From 630D-37 sp037478835 (GTDB lineage Bacteria > Chloroflexota > Anaerolineae > Anaerolineales > Villigracilaceae): a DNA stretch of 64,000 nucleotides. Below, in pieces: positions 35,701-43,632 of this stretch. The translations under genes and the position numbers were made by a program. Below the pieces are notes generated by a model. That model had not been told where the DNA came from, ran no database searches, and saw only the letters and a list, made by a program, of their open reading frames with translations. Numbering within the stretch: position 1 is the stretch's first letter; the number at the start of each line of letters is the position of its first letter. The stretch spans positions 1 through 64,000 of the forward strand of contig JBBFLV010000010.1 in NCBI GenBank assembly GCA_037478835.1, read 5' to 3'.

Positions 35701-36162
35701 AGCCTGCCGGTGAACGTCGAATTGCCGCTGGCGATGGGATTGCCCCAAGAATACATTCCGGATGCCGATCTACGACTGCGTCTCTATCGCCGCTTGGCCG
35801 ATGTTCGCACGGAAGCTGAGCTGGAAATGCTCGAACAGGAATTTCGCGATCGCTTTGGACCTCTTCCGGAGATGGCCTCCAATCTGTTCTATCAGATGCG
35901 GGTGAAGCTGCGCGCCGAACGGGCCGGCCTGGCCTCGGTAACGGTTGAAAACGGTCGCATCGTGCTTCGCTACCCATCTCCCCCCACCGAAAAAGAACCA
36001 CCCCGCCTGCCTGACTATGCTCCGGATGTGCACGGTGGCCGCGGGGCGTACTATTGCACCTTTCTGGACGATCCAAACTGGCAGGCACGCCTGCTGGAAG
36101 TGCTGGAGGGGGTGGAGAGGCTCTCGAAACGGGCGGTTGTTGGTGCCGGTTCCGGCCCGTAA
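32746..36162 (+). CDS. mfd: Transcription-repair coupling factor Mfd
   Basis: Mfd removes stalled RNA polymerase and recruits UvrA. The 1138-residue protein contains the UvrB-like N-terminal modules (about 1-330). The RNA-polymerase-interacting domain (about 450-540) has GDYVVHIDHGIGRYLGL. The translocase follows, with Walker A GDVGYGKT (Lys610), DEEQ (705-708), TATPIPRTL and NYLQ-type motif VI region QLRGRVGRG. The C-terminal TRCF domain (about 980-1090) is present. All domains are intact and of normal length. Its start overlaps the pth stop. No compensating uvr genes are in the window. Confidence 0.97.
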   Translation: MNAAIVLETLRRYSIYREWLEALEQKQVLPAQGIPRAVRLPLLAALTRDWPGPVLWITDRGNHALSQREEARAWLGEGVNLALFAEPTPLFYEQASWGAATRQERLQALTSLAVYHLPFAEKPSQPPILFTSVRALMTRTMPRRDFLKACKRLTPGTQMSIPALLRWAVQAGYTPVNTVIEVGQIAHRGGIVDLWPPSAPSPLRLDFFGDEIESIRRFDPGTQRTTGEAPNLLLTPAREYLLPEAETATPDSYHEFHIPLLHPQPASLLDYLPPSALILLEDVPTLESIAEELEREAIRLRKDAEIPADFPLPYLSWSELWDRVQDYAWSDLGHSGAAEENPWTQDFAPLPHFGGRLKHLIEHIAARLIDGETVVIASRQAARLREVWQEHGLSDVPTPLFWEVSLSQGFQTKVPPALHLFTDAEIFGWERAQPRPRPVHGVIEAPESAYGDLRPGDYVVHIDHGIGRYLGLTRRILEGVEREFLVVEYENGSQLFVPPYQADRLSRYVAPGDEKPTLDRLGGEWWSQRKARVRQAVIEVAQELLDLYARRQVARGHAFSPDTDWQRELEDSFPYIETEDQKRAIQEIKRDMERPRPMDRLLCGDVGYGKTEVALRAAFKAVMDGKQVAMLVPTTILAQQHYETFRQRLAAFPVKVEMLSRFRSPAEQTAILRQLAEGQIDILIGTHRLLQPDVQFKDLGLVIIDEEQRFGVAHKEYFKKLRTEVDVLTLTATPIPRTLYMALSGIRDISMLNTPPEERLPVVTYVGPYSPQLVRQAILRELERGGQVFFVHNRVQTIHAMKAHLQRLVPQAEIAVAHGQMPEDALAEVMQRFSRGEVDVLLSTSIIESGLDIPNANTLIVDRADTFGLAQLYQLRGRVGRGAVRAYAYFFRHRKLPPTPEGQQRLEAIAEYTDLGSGYWIALRDLEIRGAGELLGTRQHGHIAAVGFHLYTRLLADAVRRLRQLRADLPPMPADQPSLLDESTLSLPVNVELPLAMGLPQEYIPDADLRLRLYRRLADVRTEAELEMLEQEFRDRFGPLPEMASNLFYQMRVKLRAERAGLASVTVENGRIVLRYPSPPTEKEPPRLPDYAPDVHGGRGAYYCTFLDDPNWQARLLEVLEGVERLSKRAVVGAGSGP

Positions 36163-36188
36163 CAATCGCAGACTTTGGCCCGCAACGT

Positions 36189-36485
36189 TCAACGGGAATG
36201 TTGCGCCATACTCTTTATCAACCCGGCGATACCAACCGTGAGGACAAAAGCTCCCGCGCGAATCAAAAAAGAGCTCGGCGTCAGTTTGAGAAACCAGGTG
36301 GGCAAGAAGGAAATGCCGAGCGCAAATTGAATCGGGTTCAAAAACACCACCAGAAAGCCGATTAACACAAACACCACAGAGATAATCCGATCCATTCGCC
36401 AAAGGGAAAGGTTCGCCCAGGCGAAGCTTAGGATCAGAGCAGAAAACGCCAGCAACATGAAAGTATCCTGCCAAACAAAGGGCAT
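36189..36485 (-). CDS. Small membrane protein, 98 aa
   Basis: The product has three or four hydrophobic segments (about 5-25, 33-50, 55-68 and 75-92) separated by single basic residues. No family is recognised. There is no clear Shine-Dalgarno sequence. It lies convergent to mfd, 26 bases from its stop, at the left edge of the AT-richer accessory island. The amino-acid composition is plausible for a real membrane protein, but conservation cannot be checked here. Confidence 0.5.
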   Translation of the reverse strand: MPFVWQDTFMLLAFSALILSFAWANLSLWRMDRIISVVFVLIGFLVVFLNPIQFALGISFLPTWFLKLTPSSFLIRAGAFVLTVGIAGLIKSMAQHSR

Positions 36486-36675
36486 TTGCCGGAAGGTCTC
36501 AGCCGCCTGGGCTCTGATTAATCCTTTCCGTAATCCATCTCTAAGGCCATACCGAGGACCAGAATCTATGCGAAAAGTTGCATAGTTTTTTTATGTGCCA
36601 TCTCCAAGTCAAATGGTTTGCAAATGAATCACGTCTCTACCAATATATGACTTCTTCGCAGAAGACCTCACCTTT

Positions 36676-37815
36676 TCAAGGCCTAAATGAAAAGGACACA
36701 GGAACATACTCGCCTAACAATGACAGATGGATTGGAGTAAACTTCCTTTCCTCGATTGACAAAACTCCAAGTTGCCTATTCCCATCGCCATCTACTACGA
36801 TGAGAAGAAGGTGTTCGTTATCGGGTAACCAGATCCAATCTTCCAAATCTCCCATTGTGGACAAGGAATAAATTTGCTGCAAATCACCCTGGTTTAGAAA
36901 GGCAACATAGATATCCTTGCTCGAATCGTAAATTGCTAAGCGGTCAGAATTCCAAGACCAAGAAAACTTCTCACTTGCCACGTTCCAATCGCGTTCCACA
37001 AAGCTGTGAGCATCCCGAATAATGATTTTGTCTGGTGTTGTGAACGCCATCGATTGTCTATCGGGCGAAAAGACCGGGACGGAAGTTTCCATCCAATTAC
37101 GCCCAATATCAAATGGCTGCACACTACGATCTGTCGTGTTGAGAGTGTAGACTTTCGCATCAACCAAATACCCTTTGCCCTCGCTTATCTCGCTCCAAAA
37201 CAATACCGTATGATCATTCAGCCACTGCGATGCATACTTGGCGCCGGGCAGCGGAAGATCAAACGTAACCAAATCCCCTGAAGTACTGTTCATCATCACC
37301 AGATTCGTCTCATGATCGCCTTTCTGCGTCTCAAAAATAATGTTTTCTCCATTTGGAGACAAAAGGAACTCATTTCTCACTTTCCAAATTTCCTTTTTGA
37401 AGATAGTAAATACACCCTCGTTAGCATTTAGTACATAAATATCACCGGTGTTGTCATCCCAATAGAATGCTCTATCGCCGTCATCTGTCCAATAAATTTT
37501 CAAAATCTGGGAAAGACTTTGTGGAAGGACCCCGAGAAGATTACCGTCCACACTACAAACTTCTTCACCCAACAAGCATCTCCTTGGAAGGCGTAATATT
37601 ACGGCTTCAAACGGAGCATCACGTTTGCGAAGGATCAAAACAATCTCGCCACTCTCGTTTTTTGGAAAAGGGGTCGGGATGGGGCGAGGAGTATGCGTCG
37701 GAGCGAGGTATGCATCTACGTTTCCCGGCGTCAACGAGAAAGGAGAAGGTGAGGATGGGACACAAGAGAAGAGTAGGAAAATGAGCAAAAACCAGAAAAC
37801 GGTGTTTTTATGCAT
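36676..37815 (-). CDS. Lipoprotein with TolB/WD40-like beta-propeller
   Basis: The 379-residue product has a type II signal with lipobox LLFSC (Cys18), a Pro/Thr linker (PTHTPRPIPTPFPK) and then repeats of the TolB/DPP propeller type. These include FLLSPNGENIIFETQ, PVFSPDRQSMAFTT and WSWNSDRLAIYDS. Such lipoproteins are abundant in Chloroflexota and their roles are mostly unknown. It is one of two propeller lipoproteins in this island (see 39741-40973), which share the same layout of lipobox, linker and SPDG-like turns. The start has no strong Shine-Dalgarno sequence. Confidence 0.8.
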   Translation of the reverse strand: MHKNTVFWFLLIFLLFSCVPSSPSPFSLTPGNVDAYLAPTHTPRPIPTPFPKNESGEIVLILRKRDAPFEAVILRLPRRCLLGEEVCSVDGNLLGVLPQSLSQILKIYWTDDGDRAFYWDDNTGDIYVLNANEGVFTIFKKEIWKVRNEFLLSPNGENIIFETQKGDHETNLVMMNSTSGDLVTFDLPLPGAKYASQWLNDHTVLFWSEISEGKGYLVDAKVYTLNTTDRSVQPFDIGRNWMETSVPVFSPDRQSMAFTTPDKIIIRDAHSFVERDWNVASEKFSWSWNSDRLAIYDSSKDIYVAFLNQGDLQQIYSLSTMGDLEDWIWLPDNEHLLLIVVDGDGNRQLGVLSIEERKFTPIHLSLLGEYVPVSFSFRP

Positions 37816-37964
37816 CTTTTGTCTTTTTCATTAGACAAATCTTCATTGACTAAACTAAAATTTAGATAAATCAATCTCTTTTTCTAAACTAACCACCAAC
37901 CTGATAGTTTCTAGGGGGCTGTTCCGGCAAAACGTGATAGTTGGTTGATGTACGACGTTATTCT

Positions 37965-38756
37965 TTATGGCACGACTCGAAAGCGAGATACCGCCAAGGG
38001 CAAGGTGTTCACATAATGTCGAACCTCTCCATCCAGCGAGGAAATCGCCACCTGGATGAACGGCGGATCTCCATTTCGCAGTGTCCTTGTCGTATCTTCC
38101 CACCGGAAGAAGTAAATTCTCCCTTCTTTGTTCGCCACCACAAGCCTAAGCGCGTCCAGGTCAATCTCTCCTGCAACTTTCATGATGTAATCACGAGCAC
38201 GCATCTGCAATTCATCTTGTGAATACTTTCTCTTTAAGGCATCGTCGTTCGGGCGGTGTTTGGGAAAAACATTAATGTCAACCGGCGAAATATCCACAAT
38301 GCTCGATGTGGCAATATCCACGCTATAGAAAAAATTTCCAGCCCGGTAAAGCTCAAGCGCAGCAGATGGATTGTAGGGAAGGATGAAACGCTCTAAATAG
38401 ATTGGTTTATTTCCATCAATTCTTTCGATCATCTTTTCAACGTGCTCTCGCTCATCAGCAGGGCGAGCAATTAAGGCCTCGATCTTCTGGACAGTTTGCT
38501 GCCAGAGCAACGCCATTCTCTCTTTGGATTTGCCGGTAAGTATCCTTGTTTTTCCGTCCTCAGCGCTGATGATCGTCTCTCCATGTTCCAGCTCAAATTC
38601 AAGGGCTTTCTGATATTCAGCAAGTAGCCTTTTTCTTTCTGCCTCTGCTTCTGTCCGAATCAGCGGAATAGGCCCTTGTACATAGACGAGAAGTACAAAC
38701 ATGACCACGACTATTAATAGCGCAACCAATCCGATTTTATTGATCAAGTGATTCAT
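37965..38756 (-). CDS. Membrane-anchored protein of unknown function
   Basis: The 263-residue product has one N-terminal membrane segment (about 7-27). A helical stretch follows (about 35-125; EAEAERKRLLAEYQKALEFE), and then an alpha/beta region with LDALRLVVANKEGRIYFF and FIQVAISSLDGEVRHYVN. The last part resembles a PepSY-like fold. AAGGAG lies seven bases upstream of the ATG. Its upstream DNA is a truncated copy of the promoter and signal-peptide segment found at 43376-43655, so it may be driven by the duplicated promoter at 38886-38914. Confidence 0.72.
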   Translation of the reverse strand: MNHLINKIGLVALLIVVVMFVLLVYVQGPIPLIRTEAEAERKRLLAEYQKALEFELEHGETIISAEDGKTRILTGKSKERMALLWQQTVQKIEALIARPADEREHVEKMIERIDGNKPIYLERFILPYNPSAALELYRAGNFFYSVDIATSSIVDISPVDINVFPKHRPNDDALKRKYSQDELQMRARDYIMKVAGEIDLDALRLVVANKEGRIYFFRWEDTTRTLRNGDPPFIQVAISSLDGEVRHYVNTLPLAVSRFRVVP

Positions 38757-38764
38757 TTTTTCTC

Positions 38765-38937
38765 CTTAGATCGCAGAAAGGAATGTGCAAGCGCAGATAC
38801 TGCAACCAGCAAAATCAAAACAGTGCTCCGCAAAAGGATCGCAGACGAATTCTACGGTTTCTACGAACATACAGGTCATATTGCTATTCTGCATACTTTC
38901 CTCACTTCTGTCAATAAGGGAAATCCCTTAAGTAGGG
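38765..38937 (-). repeat. Truncated duplicate of the 43376-43655 segment
   Basis: The copy contains, in minus-strand order, the last six codons and stop of the LuxR-type gene (LRDFPY). It then has the TTGACA/CAGAAT promoter, part of the leader, and about 90 bases encoding the signal peptide of the 43474 gene (SAILLRSTVLILLVAV). About 100 bases of the leader and start codon are missing. The fragment is joined to the 263-residue gene at 38756 by an ATGA-type overlap. Confidence 0.85.
38886..38914 (-). promoter_or_regulatory. Duplicated sigma-70-type promoter
   Basis: TTGACA (38909-38914), 17 bases and CAGAAT (38886-38891) on the minus strand. The same promoter, with identical spacing, occurs at 43604-43632. 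It would transcribe the 263-residue gene ending at 37965. Confidence 0.65.
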
Positions 38938-39055
38938 CTTTTCACTGTTTTTATCAAAGGCAATTTTCGATTGCCAAGGTTGTCAAAACTTGTGTTCCCA
39001 CAGGTCACTTCTTGGCGCTGTAGCACCTAATGAGGCTCACTTTCGATCAAAACCA

Positions 39056-39652
39056 TTATTGAGTCCAACATCTTCAAAGAAACGAAGGTGGTATCATTTC
39101 CGGCATGAGCAAAGGTAGTGCAGAAACTCTCGAAATGCGACGTCGGATTGCGGCCAAGTTGCTGCAACAAGGCCATGGCATTCGTGCCGTGGCGCGCATC
39201 GTCGGTGCCTCCCCTGCTTCGGTACTGCGTTGGAAACGTGCCCTGGAACAAGGCGGAATCGAGGCCCTGAAGTCCAAGCCCATTCGTCATGGGGAAGTGA
39301 AAGCCTTTCTGGAGAAGTTCCATCAGCAGGGAGCAGAGCGGTTGGTGGTGGTACTCGACCGATATAGTGCGCATCGCAAAGCACTGCGGGCGCTGCAAGC
39401 CGAGGGGGCACCTGGTGTGAAGCGGCCTGGTTGCCGGCGTATGCACCGGAGTTGAAGCCGGTCGAAAGGGTATGGAGTCTGGTAAAGTACGGCAATTTGG
39501 CGAATTTTGTGCCGGAAGATCTCGAGCATCTTGAGCAGATGGTTGTGCTTTCGATGCAGGAAACAGGGGTTCGTGAAGCAGTGATGCGGGCATTTTTTGA
39601 CCATGCAGGATTGCCTTTATGACCGTTCCTTTTCAGAAGCTTGGCTCAATAG
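39056..39652 (+). mobile_element. Internally deleted IS630-family element
   Basis: Imperfect inverted repeats of about 28 bases (left 39056-39084, right 39624-39652, about 21 matches) start TTGAG and end CTCAA, each flanked by TA, the target duplication of IS630/Tc1 elements. The interior holds a transposase remnant. At about 600 bp it is well short of an intact element of about 1.1 kb, so it can move only if a transposase is supplied from elsewhere. Confidence 0.75.
39105..39622 (+). pseudogene. IS630 transposase remnant
   Basis: The N-terminal 65 residues are a complete helix-turn-helix (LLQQGHGIRAVARIVGASPA). The sequence then jumps to VVVLDRYSAHRK, the second catalytic Asp region. The part with the first catalytic Asp is missing, so an internal deletion has occurred. 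A frameshift near 39420 separates this from WLPAYAPELKPVERVW (the third catalytic acidic residue) and a C-terminal stretch ending DHAGLPL. The protein is inactive. The surrounding inverted repeats are still recognisable. Confidence 0.85.
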
Positions 39653-39740
39653 TCATACTAGATGGAAGGCCCCTGGTTCGCACTCCGAAAGTTTGCTCCA
39701 ATTGGGAAGTTCTTCAACGTCTGCGTCCCTGCCAAATCTT

Positions 39741-40973
39741 TCATGGACTTTGAGCGCTGATGAACGGCAACGTGGTCAAAAATCGTCCAGGACTGATTTT
39801 TTGCATCCCTGATCCATCGACATGGATCGAGTAAAGCACCATATCGAGCTTCTCACCGCCCAAATTGTTCACTAGAAGGACTCGATCGGATAACCAGGCG
39901 AGAGGATAGACCAACATCGGAGGGGATTTCACTTCGGTGACAACAGAAATCTCCCCGGTATCCACTTTGATGATCACCAGTCGAAGAGGAGATTGCCTAC
40001 CCTTTACCCCATCTGGTTCTCCCATAGTGACGGCCAAATAGGCGCTATCCGGCGACCACACAGGAACGCTGACAGAAGTGCCATGAGCAGTCACGGCCGG
40101 GAGAAGGAGCTTAACTTCTCTACTGGCCAAATCAAGAAGGTACAGCTCAGAATCAACTTTGCCAAATTGGAGCAACCGAGAGAATACCACTTTTCTGCCA
40201 TCTGGAGCCAAAATTCCATGGCCGAGCATCTTATCGGGATCGTTATAGGTGATCTCCATTCCCCTTCCAACCGTATCGAGCAGAGCGATTTCATCAAATA
40301 ACTTTCCTCCTCCGGCAAGATGGAACAGCAAGAGCTTGTCCGATTGACCCCACCCCTCCACATACCAGATGCCCAAACTCGTAAAATCGGCGATCACCCG
40401 GCTCATCGAATTATAGACGTCATAGCCTACGATCTGCATATATCCATCTCTCGGCCAGCGGGCATAAACCAGAGTTTTGCCGTCGGGCGACCACACGATC
40501 GAACTAATGTGGGTATTCTGCTCCAGGGTAAGAACATTTCCCTCCTGGATAAACAGTAGCATAAGGCTTTCGTTATAAATCCCCACAGGCTTGCTGGTGT
40601 GAATGGCGAGCACCTTTCCGTCCGGTGAAGCTACCGCATGATCAATCGCATCGGAAACGTTGATGAGCTTTGCAGGCGGCTCGCCGTTTGGCTTTATCCA
40701 GTAGATATCTTGTCCTATTACGGGGGAGGGCAATTCAAAAAGTATGGAACTTTGGGACTCGGATTCAAGCCATCGCGTTTCTGATCCCAAAGTAGGGACC
40801 GGGGTTGGCACGGAATCATCCGGAGACAATTCCAAGGTAGGAGTTGGCGCGGAAGTCGCCAGAGACAATTCCGGACTAGGAACAGAGTTCGCTCCGGGTA
40901 TCTTGTAGCTCCCCGGAACACATGCTATCAAAAGAGCAAAGGAAAGGAACACAAGGTAAACAGAGCGGTACAT
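39741..40973 (-). CDS. Lipoprotein with TolB/WD40-like beta-propeller
   Basis: The 410-residue product has a lipobox (LLIAC), a Pro/Thr/Ser linker with repeated PTPTLELSPDDSVPTPVPT-type units, and a propeller domain with SPDGKVLAIHTS, WSPDGKTLVYARW, APDGRKVVFSR and WSPDSAYLAVTM. The SPDG turns at roughly 60-residue spacing are typical of six-bladed TolB propellers. The start at 40973 is favoured by GGAGAGG upstream. It is a relative of the 36676-37815 lipoprotein. An IS630 remnant lies 90 bases past its stop; the C-terminus looks complete but could have been trimmed by that insertion. Confidence 0.82.
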   Translation of the reverse strand: MYRSVYLVFLSFALLIACVPGSYKIPGANSVPSPELSLATSAPTPTLELSPDDSVPTPVPTLGSETRWLESESQSSILFELPSPVIGQDIYWIKPNGEPPAKLINVSDAIDHAVASPDGKVLAIHTSKPVGIYNESLMLLFIQEGNVLTLEQNTHISSIVWSPDGKTLVYARWPRDGYMQIVGYDVYNSMSRVIADFTSLGIWYVEGWGQSDKLLLFHLAGGGKLFDEIALLDTVGRGMEITYNDPDKMLGHGILAPDGRKVVFSRLLQFGKVDSELYLLDLASREVKLLLPAVTAHGTSVSVPVWSPDSAYLAVTMGEPDGVKGRQSPLRLVIIKVDTGEISVVTEVKSPPMLVYPLAWLSDRVLLVNNLGGEKLDMVLYSIHVDGSGMQKISPGRFLTTLPFISAQSP

Positions 40974-41031
40974 AGGCCTCTCCATCGAAAACCTCAAGGA
41001 GAAAAACATCCCCCTAATTGTAGACGTCGCT

Positions 41032-41694
41032 CTAAGGAACTCTCGGTTGGCCGATAGGGGTTGCCTGCGGTTTCCCATCGGGAGGAAATGTGGGAACGCC
41101 GGGCGGGCTATCGAGGAAAATGACCGGCTCGATCCGGATGCTATTTGCAATTTGCTCTACCTCGAAAATCTGGCGCTCCTGAAGAAGTGGGTTTCCACGT
41201 GTCAGAGCCACATAACCGTAAATACGCAAGACAACGCCTTCCACTACTGTCTCAAGTTGCACCTCATAATCACCAAAACTTTCTGCTGTCGTTATTCTGC
41301 GTTGCCAAGTTTGCCCATTGATGGAGATTTGCTCTCCTTGGCTGAAGATATCTCGGGGTTTCGCTTTTGGATCAACCATGAAGCCGACTTTCACAAATCC
41401 TTCAGGCAACCCATCCCCAAGTTCAGCAGGATTATTGAATTGTGACACATTCTGAACTGTGACTATATATCCATCTGCTTCCCTAATTAAGTGCCATGTG
41501 CTAGGGTAAGCAAACGAGAAACGAATCTCTTTGTCTTTGAGCAACACTGAATTTGAATACACTGTTCGCGGTTGCATTTCTTTGGCGTCGAGCAAATCGC
41601 CAGCATTCGAAGAAAACATCCATCCTGATACCATCATCAGTGCTATGAGAACCAAAAAATACTTTATGCGTTTGAACCAAAAACTTCTTGTCAT
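41032..41694 (-). CDS. Exported protein of unknown function, 220 aa
   Basis: The product has an N-terminal signal or anchor (YFLVLIALMMVSGWMF) and a globular region with FSFAYPSTWHLIRE near residue 65. This is the opening of PsbP/DUF1795-like domains that occur in many Chloroflexota secreted proteins. The C-terminus is a Pro-rich tail. GGAGG lies six bases before the ATG. It is 58 bases upstream of the propeller lipoprotein start on the same strand, so the two may be co-transcribed. The function is unknown. Confidence 0.75.
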   Translation of the reverse strand: MTRSFWFKRIKYFLVLIALMMVSGWMFSSNAGDLLDAKEMQPRTVYSNSVLLKDKEIRFSFAYPSTWHLIREADGYIVTVQNVSQFNNPAELGDGLPEGFVKVGFMVDPKAKPRDIFSQGEQISINGQTWQRRITTAESFGDYEVQLETVVEGVVLRIYGYVALTRGNPLLQERQIFEVEQIANSIRIEPVIFLDSPPGVPTFPPDGKPQATPIGQPRVP

Positions 41695-41730
41695 CTTAGC
41701 CTCCAAACAATCCAAACTCTTTCCGGTTAC

Positions 41731-41955
41731 TTATGGAACGAACATCACTGCATCGGCTGCAATATATGTCGAGCCAGCCGATTCGCCAGAAGCATCATCT
41801 AGTCTGACGCTGAGCCGGCCGCCGATCGCCTTATAGCGTCCCAGATACACCCAGTCATTAGCGTAAACATATTGATCCACATATTTATCCCAGGTATTTA
41901 ATGTTGAACATGAGGTTGTAATGTCTCCAAGACTTTCTCGGCATCTCGAATGCAT
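41731..41955 (-). pseudogene. Orphan C-terminal fragment of a golvesin-like domain
   Basis: The last 45 codons (DWVYLGRYKAIGG, then VRLDDASGES and IAADAVMFVP) match the end of golvesin-type beta-sandwich domains, whose consensus ends in a VAADAVRF-like strand. The rest of such a protein is absent. The apparent start lies within the neighbouring lipoprotein's coding sequence, and homology begins only just after that gene's stop. It looks like the residue of a deleted gene. Confidence 0.55.
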
Positions 41956-42500
41956 TCCTGTGCATCTTGAACAAACTCAACCCTGAAAATCATACCCCAA
42001 GAACTGTTGTCCGGCAGAATAAAACCACCAAAGCTGTAATTTATAAAAACAGGCTTGTTGTCCTTCAAGACTGTGATTTTTGTCCAATTGAAATTTCCAA
42101 AATCCCTGAACTGATATTGGGTGTCATATCCTGGTGGAAGTCCCATGCCACCTGTAGGTTCAACTATACATCCTGGAATATTGCGATGTTCTAGTCTCCA
42201 TCTAGACAAAATACGCCCAGAATCAATTAATAGCCAATCTTGTGGATTGAAGGACAAGCGATAGGGTACATCCGAAAGAGCATTGCTAATTATGAGGCCT
42301 TCTTTGGGTATTTCGAGGATAGGCGTAGGCAATCCTGCAGCTGTTGCTGTTGGGGATTCTATGGCTGGGGGTAAAGTCGTTGCCGCAACAGGGGAGGTTG
42401 CCAATGGTGTGGGCAAATTATCGATAGCAGTGAGGGACACACCTGTGCAGGCACTTGCAATGGTCAACCCCAGGGCGAGGAGAAGCATCCGAGAAAACAT
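41898..42500 (-). CDS. Lipoprotein of unknown function, 200 aa
   Basis: The product has a type II signal (LLLALGLTIASAC), a Pro/Thr/Ala linker of about 45 residues and a small globular domain with VPYRLSFNPQDWLLID and WTKITVLKDNKPVF. The domain resembles the PsbP/DUF1795-like module of the neighbour at 41032. The ATG at 42500 was preferred to an upstream TTG because the signal peptide starts directly after it. No strong Shine-Dalgarno sequence is seen. A 90-base overlap with the golvesin-like fragment frame is fortuitous. Confidence 0.75.
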   Translation of the reverse strand: MFSRMLLLALGLTIASACTGVSLTAIDNLPTPLATSPVAATTLPPAIESPTATAAGLPTPILEIPKEGLIISNALSDVPYRLSFNPQDWLLIDSGRILSRWRLEHRNIPGCIVEPTGGMGLPPGYDTQYQFRDFGNFNWTKITVLKDNKPVFINYSFGGFILPDNSSWGMIFRVEFVQDAQECIRDAEKVLETLQPHVQH

Positions 42501-42567
42501 AGTAGACCTGTTGTGCAATAAATTTCTAAATATAATACAATTTCATAATGGTTCAGTTATTAGGTAG

Positions 42568-43474
42568 CTATCTCCTCTTGATATTTTCTAGCAACTGAAT
42601 CACCTCTTCGGGCAACGTAGCGTTGGGCACGATCTCAAAGTTATCGGTGACCGATACGGGAACCGACGACATATCCTCGAGAAGGTAGCGATGCTCATAG
42701 CGCAACAACATTCCGCTCTCCGCATCGAAATAGAAAGTTTCTTGAGAACCCCACACTTCCCCGGCCAGCTTTACAGCAATCCATTTTTTCTCTTCATCGG
42801 AAAACTTCGTTTTTAGCTCAAAGACCTTTACCCTCTTCCCCGATAGCGAACTCTCGCGCGAATCCAGCGTAAAGGACGCACGGCTATCGAGCAATCCCTT
42901 GAGAGAACTCGCCAGATACAAATCGTAGGTGGGCGTATACGGCTGTTGTGCCTGCCGAATTCCGTCATGCCAGAGCGAAACCGCCTCCCCGTTCACAAAG
43001 TAACCTAGCAACACCGTCCCAATCTCAGGGGAAATGGCATACTCGATCTCTTCAAAGACCTGACGCTCCTCGTTGAAGTGTTGCCAGATCACCCTCTGAT
43101 GCTTTGCCGGCAGCGATTTCGGTCCTGTGGTAGGTAGGAGATCGTGCTGATCGTACTTCACCAACGTCCAGCCGGGTTGCATGGCATACGAATCGAACTT
43201 TTTCTTTAGCCCTAGCACTTCTCCAAAAAGGTCCTCATCCGATACGGTTTGAACCGCCGGAACGACCTCCTGACTTGCACTCGTATGATTATTAAAATTC
43301 TTCACTTTTATCCGTGCTTTCTTCGGGGGCATCAGCGATACTTTGAACGGCCGGAGCGGCATTTACGACGGGACTCCTTGTAGATCGCAGAAAGGAATGT
43401 GCAAGCGCAGATACTGCAACCAGCAAAATCAAAACGGTGCTCCGCAAAAGGATCGCAGACGAACGCCTTTTCAT
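42568..43474 (-). pseudogene. Secreted protein gene split by a one-base frameshift
   Basis: The first 60 codons from 43474 encode a signal peptide (LILLVAVSALAHSFL) and linker that ends DKSEEF-stop. A second frame starting in the same place continues with NNHTSASQEVVP and about 235 residues of a beta-rich domain. Removing one T from the TTTT run near 43307 joins both frames as EEFNNHT. AGGAGG precedes the ATG, and a TTGACA/CAAAAT promoter is 130 bases upstream. The mature part has no recognised family. The frameshift may be a sequencing error in a homopolymer, a true null mutation or a slippage site. The signal-peptide half is duplicated at 38765. Confidence 0.8.
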
Positions 43475-43603
43475 CTTGAGCCTCCTGATGATAAGAAGGT
43501 TATCGTTCTACCAAACTGTCAGGATGATTTCCCGACGGTGGGGGTACCAAAGAAGGTGGTATGCAACTTCTACGGTTTCTACAAACACACAAGTCATATT
43601 GCC

Positions 43604-43632
43604 ATTTTGCATATCTCCCTAACTTTTGTCAA
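43604..43632 (-). promoter_or_regulatory. Sigma-70-type promoter overlapping the LuxR stop codon
   Basis: TTGACA (43627-43632) overlaps the stop of the LuxR-type gene. A 17-base spacer is followed by CAAAAT (43604-43609). The leader to the ATG at 43474 is about 120 bases. The same promoter is repeated at 38886-38914. Confidence 0.65.
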
